Assembly: GCF_022317005.1 (NCBI RefSeq)
Contig: NZ_CP081006.1
Span: 3,906,001-3,970,000, forward strand
Length of the DNA: 64,000 bases
Direction: 5' to 3'
From: Mycobacterium sp. IDR2000157661
Lineage (GTDB): Bacteria > Actinomycetota > Actinomycetes > Mycobacteriales > Mycobacteriaceae
Part shown: positions 28,311 to 35,915 of the stretch, in pieces
How the letters are laid out: each line of letters begins with the position of its first letter
How positions within the stretch are numbered: position 1 is the stretch's first letter
Program-made: the position numbers and the translations under genes
Notes under the pieces: model-generated
The model's database searches: none
Seen by the model: the letters and a program-made list of their open reading frames with translations, nothing else
Told to the model about the DNA's origin: nothing

Positions 28311-29075
28311 GTGTCCGACCAAGCCGTGGTAGCAGAGCAGCCGCACCCGCTGATCGAGCAGCTGTCCGCGCTGCACCACTTCCGCGTGTACGTCGACATC
28401 GCCGTCGTCGTGGTGGTGCTCGCGCTGAGCAACCTCATCGCGCACTTCACCACGCCGTGGGCCAGCGTTGCGACCGTGCCTGCGGCCGCGGTGTTGCTTG
28501 TCGCCCTGGTGCGCTCGCGGGGCCTGGGCTGGGCCGAACTGGGTTTGGGGCGCGAGCACTGGAGATCAGGTGCGGGCTATGCGGTGGCCGCCGTCGGCAT
28601 CGTGGTGTCGGTGATCGCGATCGGGCTGGTGCTGCCGTGGACCCGGCCGATGTTCATGAACAACAACTACGCCACCGTCTCCGGCGCTCTGGTCGCGTCG
28701 ATGGTCATCATCCCGCTGCAGACGGTGATTCCCGAGGAGTTGGCCTTCCGCGGCGTGCTGCACGGCGCGTTGAACCGGGCCTGGGGCTTCCGTGGCGTCG
28801 CGGCCGCGGGCTCGCTGCTGTTCGGGCTGTGGCACATCGCCACCTCGATGGGCCTCACCAGCAGCAATGTCGGTTTCACCCGGCTGTTCGGCGGCGGGGT
28901 GCTGGGCACGATCGCGGGTGTGGTGCTGGCGGTGGCGGCGACCGCGGTGGCCGGTTTCGTGTTCACGTGGTTGCGCGGCCGCAGCGGAAGCCTGATCGCC
29001 CCGATCGCGCTGCACTGGTCGCTCAACGGGCTGGGCGCGCTCGCCGCCGCACTGGTGTGGCATCTGTCGATGTGA
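28311..29075 (+). CDS. CPBP (CAAX/Abi) family intramembrane protease
   Basis: A 254-residue membrane protein with about eight helices. The metalloprotease-like motifs of the CPBP family are IPEELAFRGVLHG (E-E-x-x-x-R), SLLFGLWHIA (F-x-x-x-H) and IALHWSLNGLG (H-x-x-x-N/B), placed in the expected order. Relatives process prenylated or bacteriocin-related peptides, but the target is unknown here. GTG 28311 starts the frame, 28 bp after the phosphoketolase stop, so the genes may be co-transcribed. Confidence 0.88.
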   Translation: MSDQAVVAEQPHPLIEQLSALHHFRVYVDIAVVVVVLALSNLIAHFTTPWASVATVPAAAVLLVALVRSRGLGWAELGLGREHWRSGAGYAVAAVGIVVSVIAIGLVLPWTRPMFMNNNYATVSGALVASMVIIPLQTVIPEELAFRGVLHGALNRAWGFRGVAAAGSLLFGLWHIATSMGLTSSNVGFTRLFGGGVLGTIAGVVLAVAATAVAGFVFTWLRGRSGSLIAPIALHWSLNGLGALAAALVWHLSM

Positions 29076-29112
29076 TGTCGGTGGCGCGTCGGCGCGCCCG
29101 GAACTCGCGGTT

Positions 29113-29613
29113 CTACACCTTGTTGCCGCAGGTGGCCATGGAACACCAGGTACCGCCCCGGTTGCGCGAGCGGTCGTAGAACGCCCACCGGCACTCGGGG
29201 TTGGCGCAGGTCTTCAGATGTACCCAAGTGCCGTCACGCTGAGCGTCGCGGATGACGATCAACAATTCCAGCAGGCGGTCGGCGACCGAGTCCCCGACGA
29301 CGGTCAGCCCGATCCCCCCGTCGGCGCCGACGTCCATGCGCGCGGCGCCGCGAGAGCTGACGCTGTGCAGCGGGGCGAGGTCGGACTCCGCCGGTGCCGG
29401 ACCGCCGGTGTTGTGCAGCAGCAGCGCACGCACCGCCTCACGCACACCGCGCAGGAGAGCGACGTCGTCCTCGGTCACCTCCCGACCCGCGGCGAGCAGT
29501 CCCGTGCGCCGCAGCCACGGAACCGCGCCCACGCGGTCGGCGAGCCGGTCCCGGCCGAACTCGAGTTCCGCGCTGTTGACCAGCGCCTGGACCCGGTCCG
29601 GTGCGTGCGCGAT
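29113..29613 (-). CDS. CGNR zinc-finger (ABATE) putative regulator with unresolved 5' end
   Basis: The ABATE-type core VQALVNSAELEFGRDRLADR, then EVTEDDVALLRGVREAVRALLLH, and a C-terminal zinc knuckle TCANPECRW...WCSMATCGNKV identify the CGNR family of likely stress-related DNA-binding proteins. In frame, homologous sequence extends to about 29613, yet the only ATG/GTG/TTG in frame is the GTG at 29532, inside the ABATE domain. The protein also ends right after CGNK, where relatives usually carry ten or more basic residues. A damaged or frameshifted gene, or an unusual start codon, is likely. Confidence 0.55.
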   Translation of the reverse strand: MAHAPDRVQALVNSAELEFGRDRLADRVGAVPWLRRTGLLAAGREVTEDDVALLRGVREAVRALLLHNTGGPAPAESDLAPLHSVSSRGAARMDVGADGGIGLTVVGDSVADRLLELLIVIRDAQRDGTWVHLKTCANPECRWAFYDRSRNRGGTWCSMATCGNKV

Positions 29614-29846
29614 GCGCGATCGCGCGGAGCGCTGATGAGCCCGCGGATGCGGTTGCAGTCCCCAACATCGTGGCCGCCGAGGACGTGCTGGCCGCCGCCG
29701 CGATGCGGTTGACCGCCCCGGCGCCGGTCGCCGCCAGGGGCATGGCGCGGTTGCGGGTGCTGCTCGCCGACGGGAACGGCCCGCTGTTCCGGTACGGCCG
29801 TGGAGACCTGAGCGGCCGACTCGGCGCCGCGCTGGCCGAGCTGTAG
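29601..29846 (+). CDS. Short hypothetical protein, possibly a C-terminal fragment
   Basis: An 81-residue frame from GTG 29601, opposite to the damaged 5' end of the CGNR gene. Its composition is not that of an arginine-rich shadow frame: VPNIVAAEDVLAAAAMRLTA, MARLRVLLADGNGPLFRYGRG and DLSGRLGAALAEL look like a real protein. The end resembles short mycobacterial hypothetical proteins with a D-G-x-G-P-L motif. No ribosome site is evident and the start is uncertain, so this may be the tail of a gene whose front was lost. Confidence 0.4.
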   Translation: MRARCAIARSADEPADAVAVPNIVAAEDVLAAAAMRLTAPAPVAARGMARLRVLLADGNGPLFRYGRGDLSGRLGAALAEL

Positions 29847-29999
29847 ATGTCGGACCGTGTCTCGTGGGGCCAATAAGCGAAGAACCTCATGGCCGATCGA
29901 TTCGATCATGTTGTGGCGCAGAGCATTCGGGCGTCATCACTCGATGAGGTCTGGAGCCCGGCTAGGGAGATGACGATTTGTCGTCCATAATCCCAAGGT

Positions 30000-30404
30000 A
30001 TGGACCGACGGCGCATGGAGCAGAGCGTGCAATCGCCCGACGAGTTGCTCGACCATCTGCCCGCGCGCGTGGTGCTCGAGCGCATGCCCGTACCCGTGCT
30101 CGCGATCGGTGACGACGGCCGCATCCTGTTCGTGAACGCGGCGTTCGCCGAGATGCTGGGTTACAGCCCGAAGGCGGTCATCTCACTGAACTTCATCGAG
30201 ATCTTCCAGTCCGCACCCGTCGACGAGCCGCCGGTGTCGGTGGCGCGTGCATACGCCGGCGAGATCGTCTCGCTGTTCCATGCCGACGGTTCGGTGGTGC
30301 AGGCCAAGATGAGCAAGTCAGCCCTGCTGCGCGAGGATGACGTGATGGCGCTGGCGACCTTCGAGGACCTCACCGAGCAACTCTGGCTGCGCGGCAGCCG
30401 CTGA
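30000..30404 (+). CDS. Stand-alone PAS domain protein
   Basis: A 134-residue protein made of one PAS domain: ERMPVPVLAIGDDGRILFVNAAFAEMLGYSP opens the domain, and HADGSVVQAKMSKSALLRE is the typical second half. No kinase, GGDEF or other output domain is attached. It may sense a ligand, oxygen or redox state and pass it to a separate partner. It lies between an unassigned region and the convergent TetR gene, with no obvious operon partner. Confidence 0.82.
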   Translation: MDRRRMEQSVQSPDELLDHLPARVVLERMPVPVLAIGDDGRILFVNAAFAEMLGYSPKAVISLNFIEIFQSAPVDEPPVSVARAYAGEIVSLFHADGSVVQAKMSKSALLREDDVMALATFEDLTEQLWLRGSR

Positions 30405-30424
30405 CCTCGTCACTCCTCCGATGC

Positions 30425-31066
30425 TCACTTGCGGTACCGACCCGCCTGACGAACGAGGAACTCGCGGAAGTAGGTCAGCGCAGACTCGGGCACCAGCGCC
30501 GGCAGCAGCACCTCCCACGCCTGCATCGCGCGTGTGACCGAATCGGCGCCACCGGTGATGGACGTCGACACCACGTTGACGCCCACCAGCGCGCTCACCA
30601 GGAACCGCCCGAGCGCGTCGACGTCGAGATCGGGGCGGATGTCGCCGTCGTCCTGGGCCTGCATGAGTCGAGCGGTGGTGTCCGCCAGCCAGGCGCGGTG
30701 GACGCCGGCTGCGACATCGTTGAACTTGGCGAACTCGACCAGCAACTGCGTCCCGGCACGCACGAGCCGCTCGGTCCCCGCCAAAGACTCGGCGGCCAGG
30801 CTGCCCTGGATCAGCCCCTGCAGCGCCGGTGCCGAGCGCGCGTCCCCTCGGTAGGCCGCGTCGAGTCGCTCTACTGCCTCCTCGATGATCGCGATGGCCA
30901 GCGACTCCTTGGAGTCGAAGTGGTGGTAGAGCGCGCCCTTGGTCACCTCGATCTGCTCGAGGATGTCGCCGAGGCCGGTGTGGGCATAGCCGCGGCGGTC
31001 GATCAACTCAACTGCGGCGTCGATGATCGTGCGGCGGGTGTGCTCGGAACGGGTCTGGCGGGCCAT
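30425..31066 (-). CDS. TetR/AcrR family transcriptional regulator (gamma-butyrolactone receptor-like)
   Basis: A 213-residue repressor. The N-terminal helix-turn-helix is RRTIIDAAVELIDRRGYAHTG to VTKGALYHHFDSKESLA (residues about 11-55), a layout close to ScbR/ArpA-type TetR proteins. The C-terminal half, helical, is the ligand and dimer domain; the ligand is unknown. A perfect 15-bp palindrome sits 16 bp upstream of the start codon, a typical position for autoregulation. The divergent polysaccharide operon starts 484 bp away and could also be a target. Confidence 0.9.
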   Translation of the reverse strand: MARQTRSEHTRRTIIDAAVELIDRRGYAHTGLGDILEQIEVTKGALYHHFDSKESLAIAIIEEAVERLDAAYRGDARSAPALQGLIQGSLAAESLAGTERLVRAGTQLLVEFAKFNDVAAGVHRAWLADTTARLMQAQDDGDIRPDLDVDALGRFLVSALVGVNVVSTSITGGADSVTRAMQAWEVLLPALVPESALTYFREFLVRQAGRYRK

Positions 31067-31081
31067 GGTCTCGGTTCTCCG

Positions 31082-31113
31082 CTCGCCGGCGACGCAACTG
31101 CGTCGCCGGCGAG
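31082..31113. promoter_or_regulatory. Perfect palindrome upstream of tetR, putative operator
   Basis: Arms 31082-31096 (CTCGCCGGCGACGCA) and 31099-31113 are exact inverted repeats around a 2-nt centre. It lies 16 bp upstream of the tetR ATG, so it is probably the operator of the TetR protein rather than a terminator; the near absence of a loop fits binding by a dimer better than an RNA hairpin. Confidence 0.6.
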
Positions 31114-31297
31114 GCGCGAGTTAATTGCCGCAGCCTAGCACCCGCTTGACTGGCCCATCGGACTTCCGGACGGTCGGCGGTAGTGCCGCATCCTGGCGCC
31201 GGAAGTAAACACCAGGCAAATTCTGGTCACGCTGTGAGGCCGCTGCCAGCGAATTACGGACGGTTTGCTGGCCTGTGCGGGGGGTCACACTATGAAA

Positions 31298-31314
31298 TCA
31301 TGCGATAAGTATGT
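31298..31314 (+). promoter_or_regulatory. Shared motif TCATGC-N5-GTATGT, copy 1
   Basis: TCATGCGATAAGTATGT at 31298-31314 shares 14 of 17 bases with a site at 45309-45325 ahead of the other polysaccharide operon. The arms CATGC and GTATG form an imperfect inverted repeat, as a dimeric regulator site would. It lies about 235 bp before ATG 31550. Confidence 0.35.
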
Positions 31315-31549
31315 AATCTGCCCTCTGTGCGTGCACCAGGTCTGATTTTCGAGATGAAACTGCAGTTGGAAGCGGTCCGAGCGCGCCGGAAACTGCGGCA
31401 TCCTGCGACGCGGTAAGGGGTCGGTCAACGCTGACCGCCGCGTGAAAATCGTGTTCCGCAAATGCTGTCGCGTCTGAAGTTAATGACGCTTTCGTAGATA
31501 TAGCGAATTCGCACGCCGCCGGGCATCGCGAATCGGAAGGGAGTCGGAC

Positions 31550-32347
31550 ATGAAGGTCGTCCTGTTCTGTGGCGGTTACGGCATGCGGATGCGCACCGCC
31601 GAGCACGATGTCATACCGAAGCCGCTGCAGATGGTCGGTCCCCGGCCGCTGTTGTGGCATGTCATGCGCTATTACGCGCACTACGGTCACCGCGAGTTCG
31701 TGCTGTGCCTCGGCTACGGCGCCGAGATGATCAAGGACTTCTTCCTCAACTACCGCGAGACCGAATCCAACGACTTCGTCATGAACCGTGGAGCGGTCGA
31801 GTTGCTCGGATCCGACATCGCGGACTGGACCATCACCTTCGTCGACACCGGAGTGGAATCGGCGATCGGTGAGCGGCTCCGACGGGTGCGGCCCCACCTG
31901 GGCGACGACCCCTACTTCCTGGCCAACTATGCCGACGTGCTGACCGACGCGCCGCTGGACACGATCGTCGACCGCGTGCTGGCGGCGAAGGCGGCTGCGT
32001 CGATGTTGATCGTGCCGCCTCAGGAGTCCTTCCACTGCGTTGACGTCGCCCCGGATGGCGACGTCAAGGAGATCCTGCCGGTCAGCAGGTTTCCGCTGGG
32101 GGTCAATGGCGGCTACTTCGTGCTCAGCCGGGAGGTCGTCGACCTCATACCCGAGGGCGGCGACCTGGTCGGCGACGCGCTGGAGAAGCTCTCCGGGACG
32201 GGCCGTCTCATCGGATACCGCCACGACGGCTTCTGGAAGCCTGCCGACACGTTCAAGGAGCGCGCCGAACTCGACGCAGGCTACCGGCTGGGAGACAGAC
32301 CGTGGATGGTCTGGGAGTCGCCCCAATTAACCTGCGCGAGCGCATGA
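31550..32347 (+). CDS. Sugar nucleotidyltransferase, glucose-1-phosphate cytidylyltransferase-like
   Basis: A 265-residue nucleotidyltransferase that should join a sugar 1-phosphate to a nucleotide. The N-terminal FCGGYGMRM replaces the usual G-G-x-G-T-R loop, followed by VIPKPLQMVG with the conserved Lys. The later features VNGGYFVLSREVVDLI and YRHDGFWKPADTFKER resemble RfbF-type cytidylyltransferases, so CTP may be the donor. It is first in an operon of ten genes for sugar modification and polysaccharide assembly. The strong ribosome site GAAGGGAG precedes ATG 31550. Confidence 0.85.
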   Translation: MKVVLFCGGYGMRMRTAEHDVIPKPLQMVGPRPLLWHVMRYYAHYGHREFVLCLGYGAEMIKDFFLNYRETESNDFVMNRGAVELLGSDIADWTITFVDTGVESAIGERLRRVRPHLGDDPYFLANYADVLTDAPLDTIVDRVLAAKAAASMLIVPPQESFHCVDVAPDGDVKEILPVSRFPLGVNGGYFVLSREVVDLIPEGGDLVGDALEKLSGTGRLIGYRHDGFWKPADTFKERAELDAGYRLGDRPWMVWESPQLTCASA

Positions 32348-33006
32348 TCCGGTTGATCCTTCAGCGGCTCGACGCCGTGGCGGTGATCGGTGCGCATTGC
32401 GACGACATCGCCATCGGGGCGGGCGCCACCCTCTCGGCGATCACCGAAACCCATCCGGATGTGGTGGTGCACGCGCTCGTTTTGACCGGCGGGGGCAGCG
32501 ACCGTGAGATCGAGGAGAAGGGTGCGCTCACCGCGTTGTGCGGCAGGGCGACACTGAACATGACCGTCGCAGACCTGCCCGACGGCGGGCTCCCCGGCCA
32601 GTGGCCGGCTGTCAAGCGCCTACTCGCCGAGTTCCGCCGCCGATGCGCACCCGATCTCGTGTTCGCTCCGCAACGGGCGGACTGCCACCAGGACCACCGG
32701 TTGATCGCCGAACTGGTGCCCACCGAGTTCCGCGACCACCTCACCCTCGGCTACGAGGTCCTCAAGTGGGAGTCCGATCTGCCCAAGAGTGCGTTGTATC
32801 AGCCGCTTTCGCCAACCGCGGCACAGCGCAAAGCCGCGTTGATCGCCGAGTGCTACCCCTCGCAGGCGGCCCACGACTGGTTCGACGAGGAGTCGTTCCT
32901 GGCGTTGATGCGCGTCCGCGGTGTCCAGTGCCGCAGCCCCTACGCCGAAGCATTCGTCTGCGAGAAGGCTTCGCTGGGCCTCGGCTTGCCAGCCGTCGGC
33001 GGTTGA
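32344..33006 (+). CDS. PIG-L family deacetylase (LmbE-like)
   Basis: A 220-residue zinc-dependent amidase of the PIG-L/LmbE family. The zinc motif A-H-x-D-D appears as VIGAHCDDIAIGAG (residues about 14-27) and the distal histidine as RADCHQDHRLIAE. Relatives remove acetyl groups from N-acetyl sugars, as in mycothiol synthesis. ATG 32344 overlaps the previous stop by 4 nt; a longer start at 32302 would overlap the upstream gene more. Here it probably deacetylates an N-acetyl amino sugar intermediate. Confidence 0.9.
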   Translation: MIRLILQRLDAVAVIGAHCDDIAIGAGATLSAITETHPDVVVHALVLTGGGSDREIEEKGALTALCGRATLNMTVADLPDGGLPGQWPAVKRLLAEFRRRCAPDLVFAPQRADCHQDHRLIAELVPTEFRDHLTLGYEVLKWESDLPKSALYQPLSPTAAQRKAALIAECYPSQAAHDWFDEESFLALMRVRGVQCRSPYAEAFVCEKASLGLGLPAVGG

Positions 33007-33021
33007 GGAGTCGATTCGAAG

Positions 33022-34050
33022 ATGCGCGTACTCGTCACCGGCACCGAAGGCTATCTGGGCGCATTGGTGGCCCCACACCTGATCGCCGAGGGACACGACG
33101 TCGTCGGTCTCGACACCGGCTATTACAAGTCGGGCTGGTTGTTTCACGGCGCGGCGGTCACACCGCACACGCTGGCGCGAGACCTTCGCGAGGTGAGCGC
33201 AGCGGACCTGCGCGGCTTCGACGCCGTCGTGCACATGGCCGAACTGTCCAACGACCCGATCGGCGCGCTGATCGGCGACGTCACCTATGACGTCAACCAC
33301 CTCGGCAGCCTCCACCTCGCAAGATGCGCCAAGGCCGCCGGAGTGGACAGGTTCGTCTACATGTCCTCGTGCAGCGTGTACGGGATCGCGACCGGCACGG
33401 TCGACGAGACCAGTCTTGTGAACCCGCTGACGGCGTATGCGAAGTGCAAGGCGCTGGTCGAACGCGACCTGACCGCCATGGCCGACGACGACTTCTCGCC
33501 GACGTTCCTGCGCAACGCGACGGCATTCGGCGCGTCACCCCGCATGCGCTTCGACATCGTGCTCAACAATCTGTGCGGACTGGCCTGGATCGACCACCGC
33601 ATCGCGATGACCAGTGATGGCACCCCGATCCGGCCCCTGGTTCATGCGCTCGACATCGCGCAGGCCATCCGGTGCGCGCTCACCGCCGACCGCGAACGGG
33701 TGCACGCACTTGTGGTCAACGTCGGCTCCGACCAGAACAACCACTCCGTCCGCGAGATCGCCGAATGTGTGGCCCGCGAATTCCCCGGCTGCGAGTTGAC
33801 ATTCGGGCCCCCCGGTGCCGACGAGCGCAGTTATCGGGTCAGTTTCGATCGGATCCAGGCGGTCTTCCCCGACTTCCGGGCCGCGTGGGACGTGGCGGCC
33901 GGGGCGGCTCAGCTGCACCGTGTCTTCGCCGACATCGACCTGGACTCCGAGACATTCCGAGGCCGCGGACACACCCGGCTCAAGCAGATCGAGTACCTGC
34001 TCAAGACCGGCCAGGTGGACGAGCAGCTGTTCTGGAAGGTGCAACCGTGA
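33022..34050 (+). CDS. NAD-dependent sugar epimerase/dehydratase (extended SDR)
   Basis: A 342-residue Rossmann enzyme acting on a nucleotide sugar. It has the NAD loop VTGTEGYLGALVAPHL, the MSSCSVYG active-site strand and the Tyr-x-x-x-Lys pair in AYAKCKALVER. The C-terminal region contains a long helix-rich tail (about residues 290-342). The reaction could be a 4,6-dehydration or a C4 epimerisation; the motifs do not decide it. It follows the deacetylase by 15 bp and overlaps the RmlC-like gene by 4 nt. Confidence 0.87.
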   Translation: MRVLVTGTEGYLGALVAPHLIAEGHDVVGLDTGYYKSGWLFHGAAVTPHTLARDLREVSAADLRGFDAVVHMAELSNDPIGALIGDVTYDVNHLGSLHLARCAKAAGVDRFVYMSSCSVYGIATGTVDETSLVNPLTAYAKCKALVERDLTAMADDDFSPTFLRNATAFGASPRMRFDIVLNNLCGLAWIDHRIAMTSDGTPIRPLVHALDIAQAIRCALTADRERVHALVVNVGSDQNNHSVREIAECVAREFPGCELTFGPPGADERSYRVSFDRIQAVFPDFRAAWDVAAGAAQLHRVFADIDLDSETFRGRGHTRLKQIEYLLKTGQVDEQLFWKVQP

Positions 34051-34595
34051 AGTACACACCCACCGAGGTCGATGGCGTCACGATCGTCGACATCGAGGCG
34101 CATCGTGACGACCGCGGATTCTTCGCGCGCTCGTTCTGCGCCGGGGAATTCGCCGAGCACGGCCTCGATGCGGCGGTCGTTCAAACCAACATCTCCCACA
34201 ACCACCGCAGTGGCACGCTGCGCGGCCTGCATCGGCAGGTGCCGCCGTACCGGGAAGCCAAGCTGGTGCGCTGCACCCGCGGCGCCATCGCCGACGTCGC
34301 GGTCGATGTGCGCCCCGAGTCGGCCACCTACGGACGCCACATCATGGCCGAGTTGACCGGCGACAACCACCGTGCACTGTTCCTGCCGCCGTACGTGGCG
34401 CACGGCTTTCAGACGCTGGTCGACGACACCGAGGTGATCTATCAGGTCAGCGGTCTCTACGCGCCCGAAGGCGAGCAGGGATTCCGCTGGGACGACGATG
34501 AATTCGGCATTGATTGGCCACTACCGGTGTCGGTGATCTCCGCCAAGGACCGCGGGTGGCCGCTCGTCGCCGAGTTGAGGAGCACAACACCATGA
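34047..34595 (+). CDS. dTDP-4-dehydrorhamnose 3,5-epimerase-like protein (RmlC family)
   Basis: A 182-residue cupin of the RmlC family. The conserved DDRGFFARSFC, NISHNHRSGTLRGLHRQ (with the catalytic His), KLVRCTRGAIADVAVDVRPES and PYVAHGFQTL segments are present, and the Asp of the dyad lies in the YQVSGLYAPEGEQGFRWDD region. It epimerises a 4-keto sugar at C3 and/or C5. GTG 34047 overlaps the upstream stop. Whether the product is a rhamnose-like or a branched deoxy sugar depends on the neighbouring enzymes. Confidence 0.9.
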   Translation: MKYTPTEVDGVTIVDIEAHRDDRGFFARSFCAGEFAEHGLDAAVVQTNISHNHRSGTLRGLHRQVPPYREAKLVRCTRGAIADVAVDVRPESATYGRHIMAELTGDNHRALFLPPYVAHGFQTLVDDTEVIYQVSGLYAPEGEQGFRWDDDEFGIDWPLPVSVISAKDRGWPLVAELRSTTP

Positions 34596-35911
34596 TGATG
34601 GGAATCGACTCGTTGCTGGCCGATCGCGCGCAGCAGCGCGACCCGATCCGAGTGGCCATGGCCGGCTGCGGGTTCATGGGTCGTGGGCTGGTCAACCAGA
34701 TCGTCAACAGCGTCCCCGGAATGGCGCTTTCGGTCATCGCCGTGCGTGATGTTCAGCAGGGCATCAGGGCGTTGGGCGATGCCGGTGTCACCGACGTGGC
34801 GATCGCCGACGGCCTGCAGCAACTGAATCGTGCCGTCCACGGCGGAATACCCGCTGTCACCTCAGATTTCGAGGCGATCACCGCATGCGAGGCCATCGAC
34901 GTGGTCATCGACGTAACCGGTGCCGTGGAGTTCGGTTGTCGCCTGGCACTGGACTGCTTCGCCAACGGCAAACACCTGGTGCTGATGAACGCCGAAGTCG
35001 ACGCGACGGTGGGCGCCGAGTTGGTCCGGCTCGCCGATGCCGCCGGCGTGGTGTTCACCGGCTGCGACGGTGACCAACCGGGTGTGCAGCTCAACCTCAT
35101 CCGGTTCGTCCGCAGCATCGGGGCGCGTCCCCTGGTCAGCGGCAACATCAAAGGCCTCCAGGACCCGTACCGCAACCCCACCACCCAGGAGGGTTTCGCC
35201 CGCCGCTGGGGGCAGGACCCCTGGATGGTCACCAGCTTCGCTGACGGCACCAAGATGAGCGTCGAGCAGTCGATAGTCGCGAACGCGGTCGGGATGTCGG
35301 TGCACCGACGCGGCATGCTGGGCCGCGATCACCACGGACACGTCGACGAGCTCACCGAGAGGTACGACGTCGACGAACTCAGCGCACTGGGTGGCGCGGT
35401 GGACTACGTGGTCGGTGCTCATCCGAACCCCGGCGTGTACTGCCTGGCGACACACGACGATCCGAAGCAGCGGCACTACCTCGAGCTCTACAAACTGGGC
35501 GCCGGTCCGCTTTACAGCTTCTACACGCCCTACCACCTGTGCCATTTCGAGGTGCCGATCACCGCGGCGCGCGCCGTGCTGATGCGCGACCCCACGGTGC
35601 GGGCGCAGCCGACCCGGTACGTGGAAGCGGTCACCACCGCCAAAGTCGATCTGCGGGCAGGAACGGTTCTCGACCGGCTCGGCGGCTACCACTACTACGG
35701 CGAGGCGGAGAAGGCCCACATCGCCCGCGAAAAGCGACTGTTGCCGGTGGGCGCAGCCGAGGGGTGCCGCCTGGTGAGCGACCTGCCGAAGGACTCCCCC
35801 ATCACCTATGACGACGTCGCGTTGCCGTCGGGCCGTCTGGTCGACCGGCTGCTGGCGGCACAGGCGCGACTGCCCGTCGGCGTGCCGCCGGGGTTGCTGG
35901 CGGGGGCGTGA
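34592..35911 (+). CDS. NAD(P)-dependent oxidoreductase with C-terminal SAF domain
   Basis: A 439-residue protein with a Rossmann start VAMAGCGFMGRGLVNQIV (about residues 22-40), a homoserine-dehydrogenase-like middle part with GNIKGLQDPYRNPTTQEGFARRW, and a C-terminal SAF-type domain (about 355-435) with DLRAGTVLDRLGGY and ALPSGRLVDRL. Proteins of this type are found in nucleotide-sugar clusters, but their reaction is not firmly known; oxidation of a sugar or a branched precursor is a guess. The start overlaps the RmlC-like stop. Confidence 0.8.
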   Translation: MMMGIDSLLADRAQQRDPIRVAMAGCGFMGRGLVNQIVNSVPGMALSVIAVRDVQQGIRALGDAGVTDVAIADGLQQLNRAVHGGIPAVTSDFEAITACEAIDVVIDVTGAVEFGCRLALDCFANGKHLVLMNAEVDATVGAELVRLADAAGVVFTGCDGDQPGVQLNLIRFVRSIGARPLVSGNIKGLQDPYRNPTTQEGFARRWGQDPWMVTSFADGTKMSVEQSIVANAVGMSVHRRGMLGRDHHGHVDELTERYDVDELSALGGAVDYVVGAHPNPGVYCLATHDDPKQRHYLELYKLGAGPLYSFYTPYHLCHFEVPITAARAVLMRDPTVRAQPTRYVEAVTTAKVDLRAGTVLDRLGGYHYYGEAEKAHIAREKRLLPVGAAEGCRLVSDLPKDSPITYDDVALPSGRLVDRLLAAQARLPVGVPPGLLAGA

Positions 35912-35915
35912 AGCG

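Larger units (their letters stand above)
31067..31549. other. Regulatory region between tetR and the polysaccharide operon
   Basis: This 483-bp gap is less GC-rich than the genes beside it. It holds the TetR-side palindrome (31082-31113), the shared 17-bp motif (31298-31314), and the ribosome site GAAGGGAG at about 31535-31542 before ATG 31550. An AT-rich stretch TAGATATAG near 31495 could be a -10 element. No open frame with coding character was seen. Confidence 0.5.

Noticed and set aside
26021..28453. An 810-residue open frame on the minus strand opposite the phosphoketolase gene
   Set aside because: The plus strand encodes a complete, highly conserved phosphoketolase; the antisense translation is rich in Arg, His, Val and Gln without any domain, a typical shadow in high-GC DNA.
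31082..31113. The palindrome near tetR considered as a transcription terminator
   Set aside because: It lies upstream of the tetR start, not after a gene, and its 2-nt centre is too small for a stable RNA hairpin loop; operator is the better reading.
34047..34595. Considered as part of a dTDP-rhamnose operon
   Set aside because: The neighbours lack RmlA, RmlB and RmlD-type signatures and include a deacetylase and a SAF-domain enzyme, so the cluster is not the standard rhamnose pathway.
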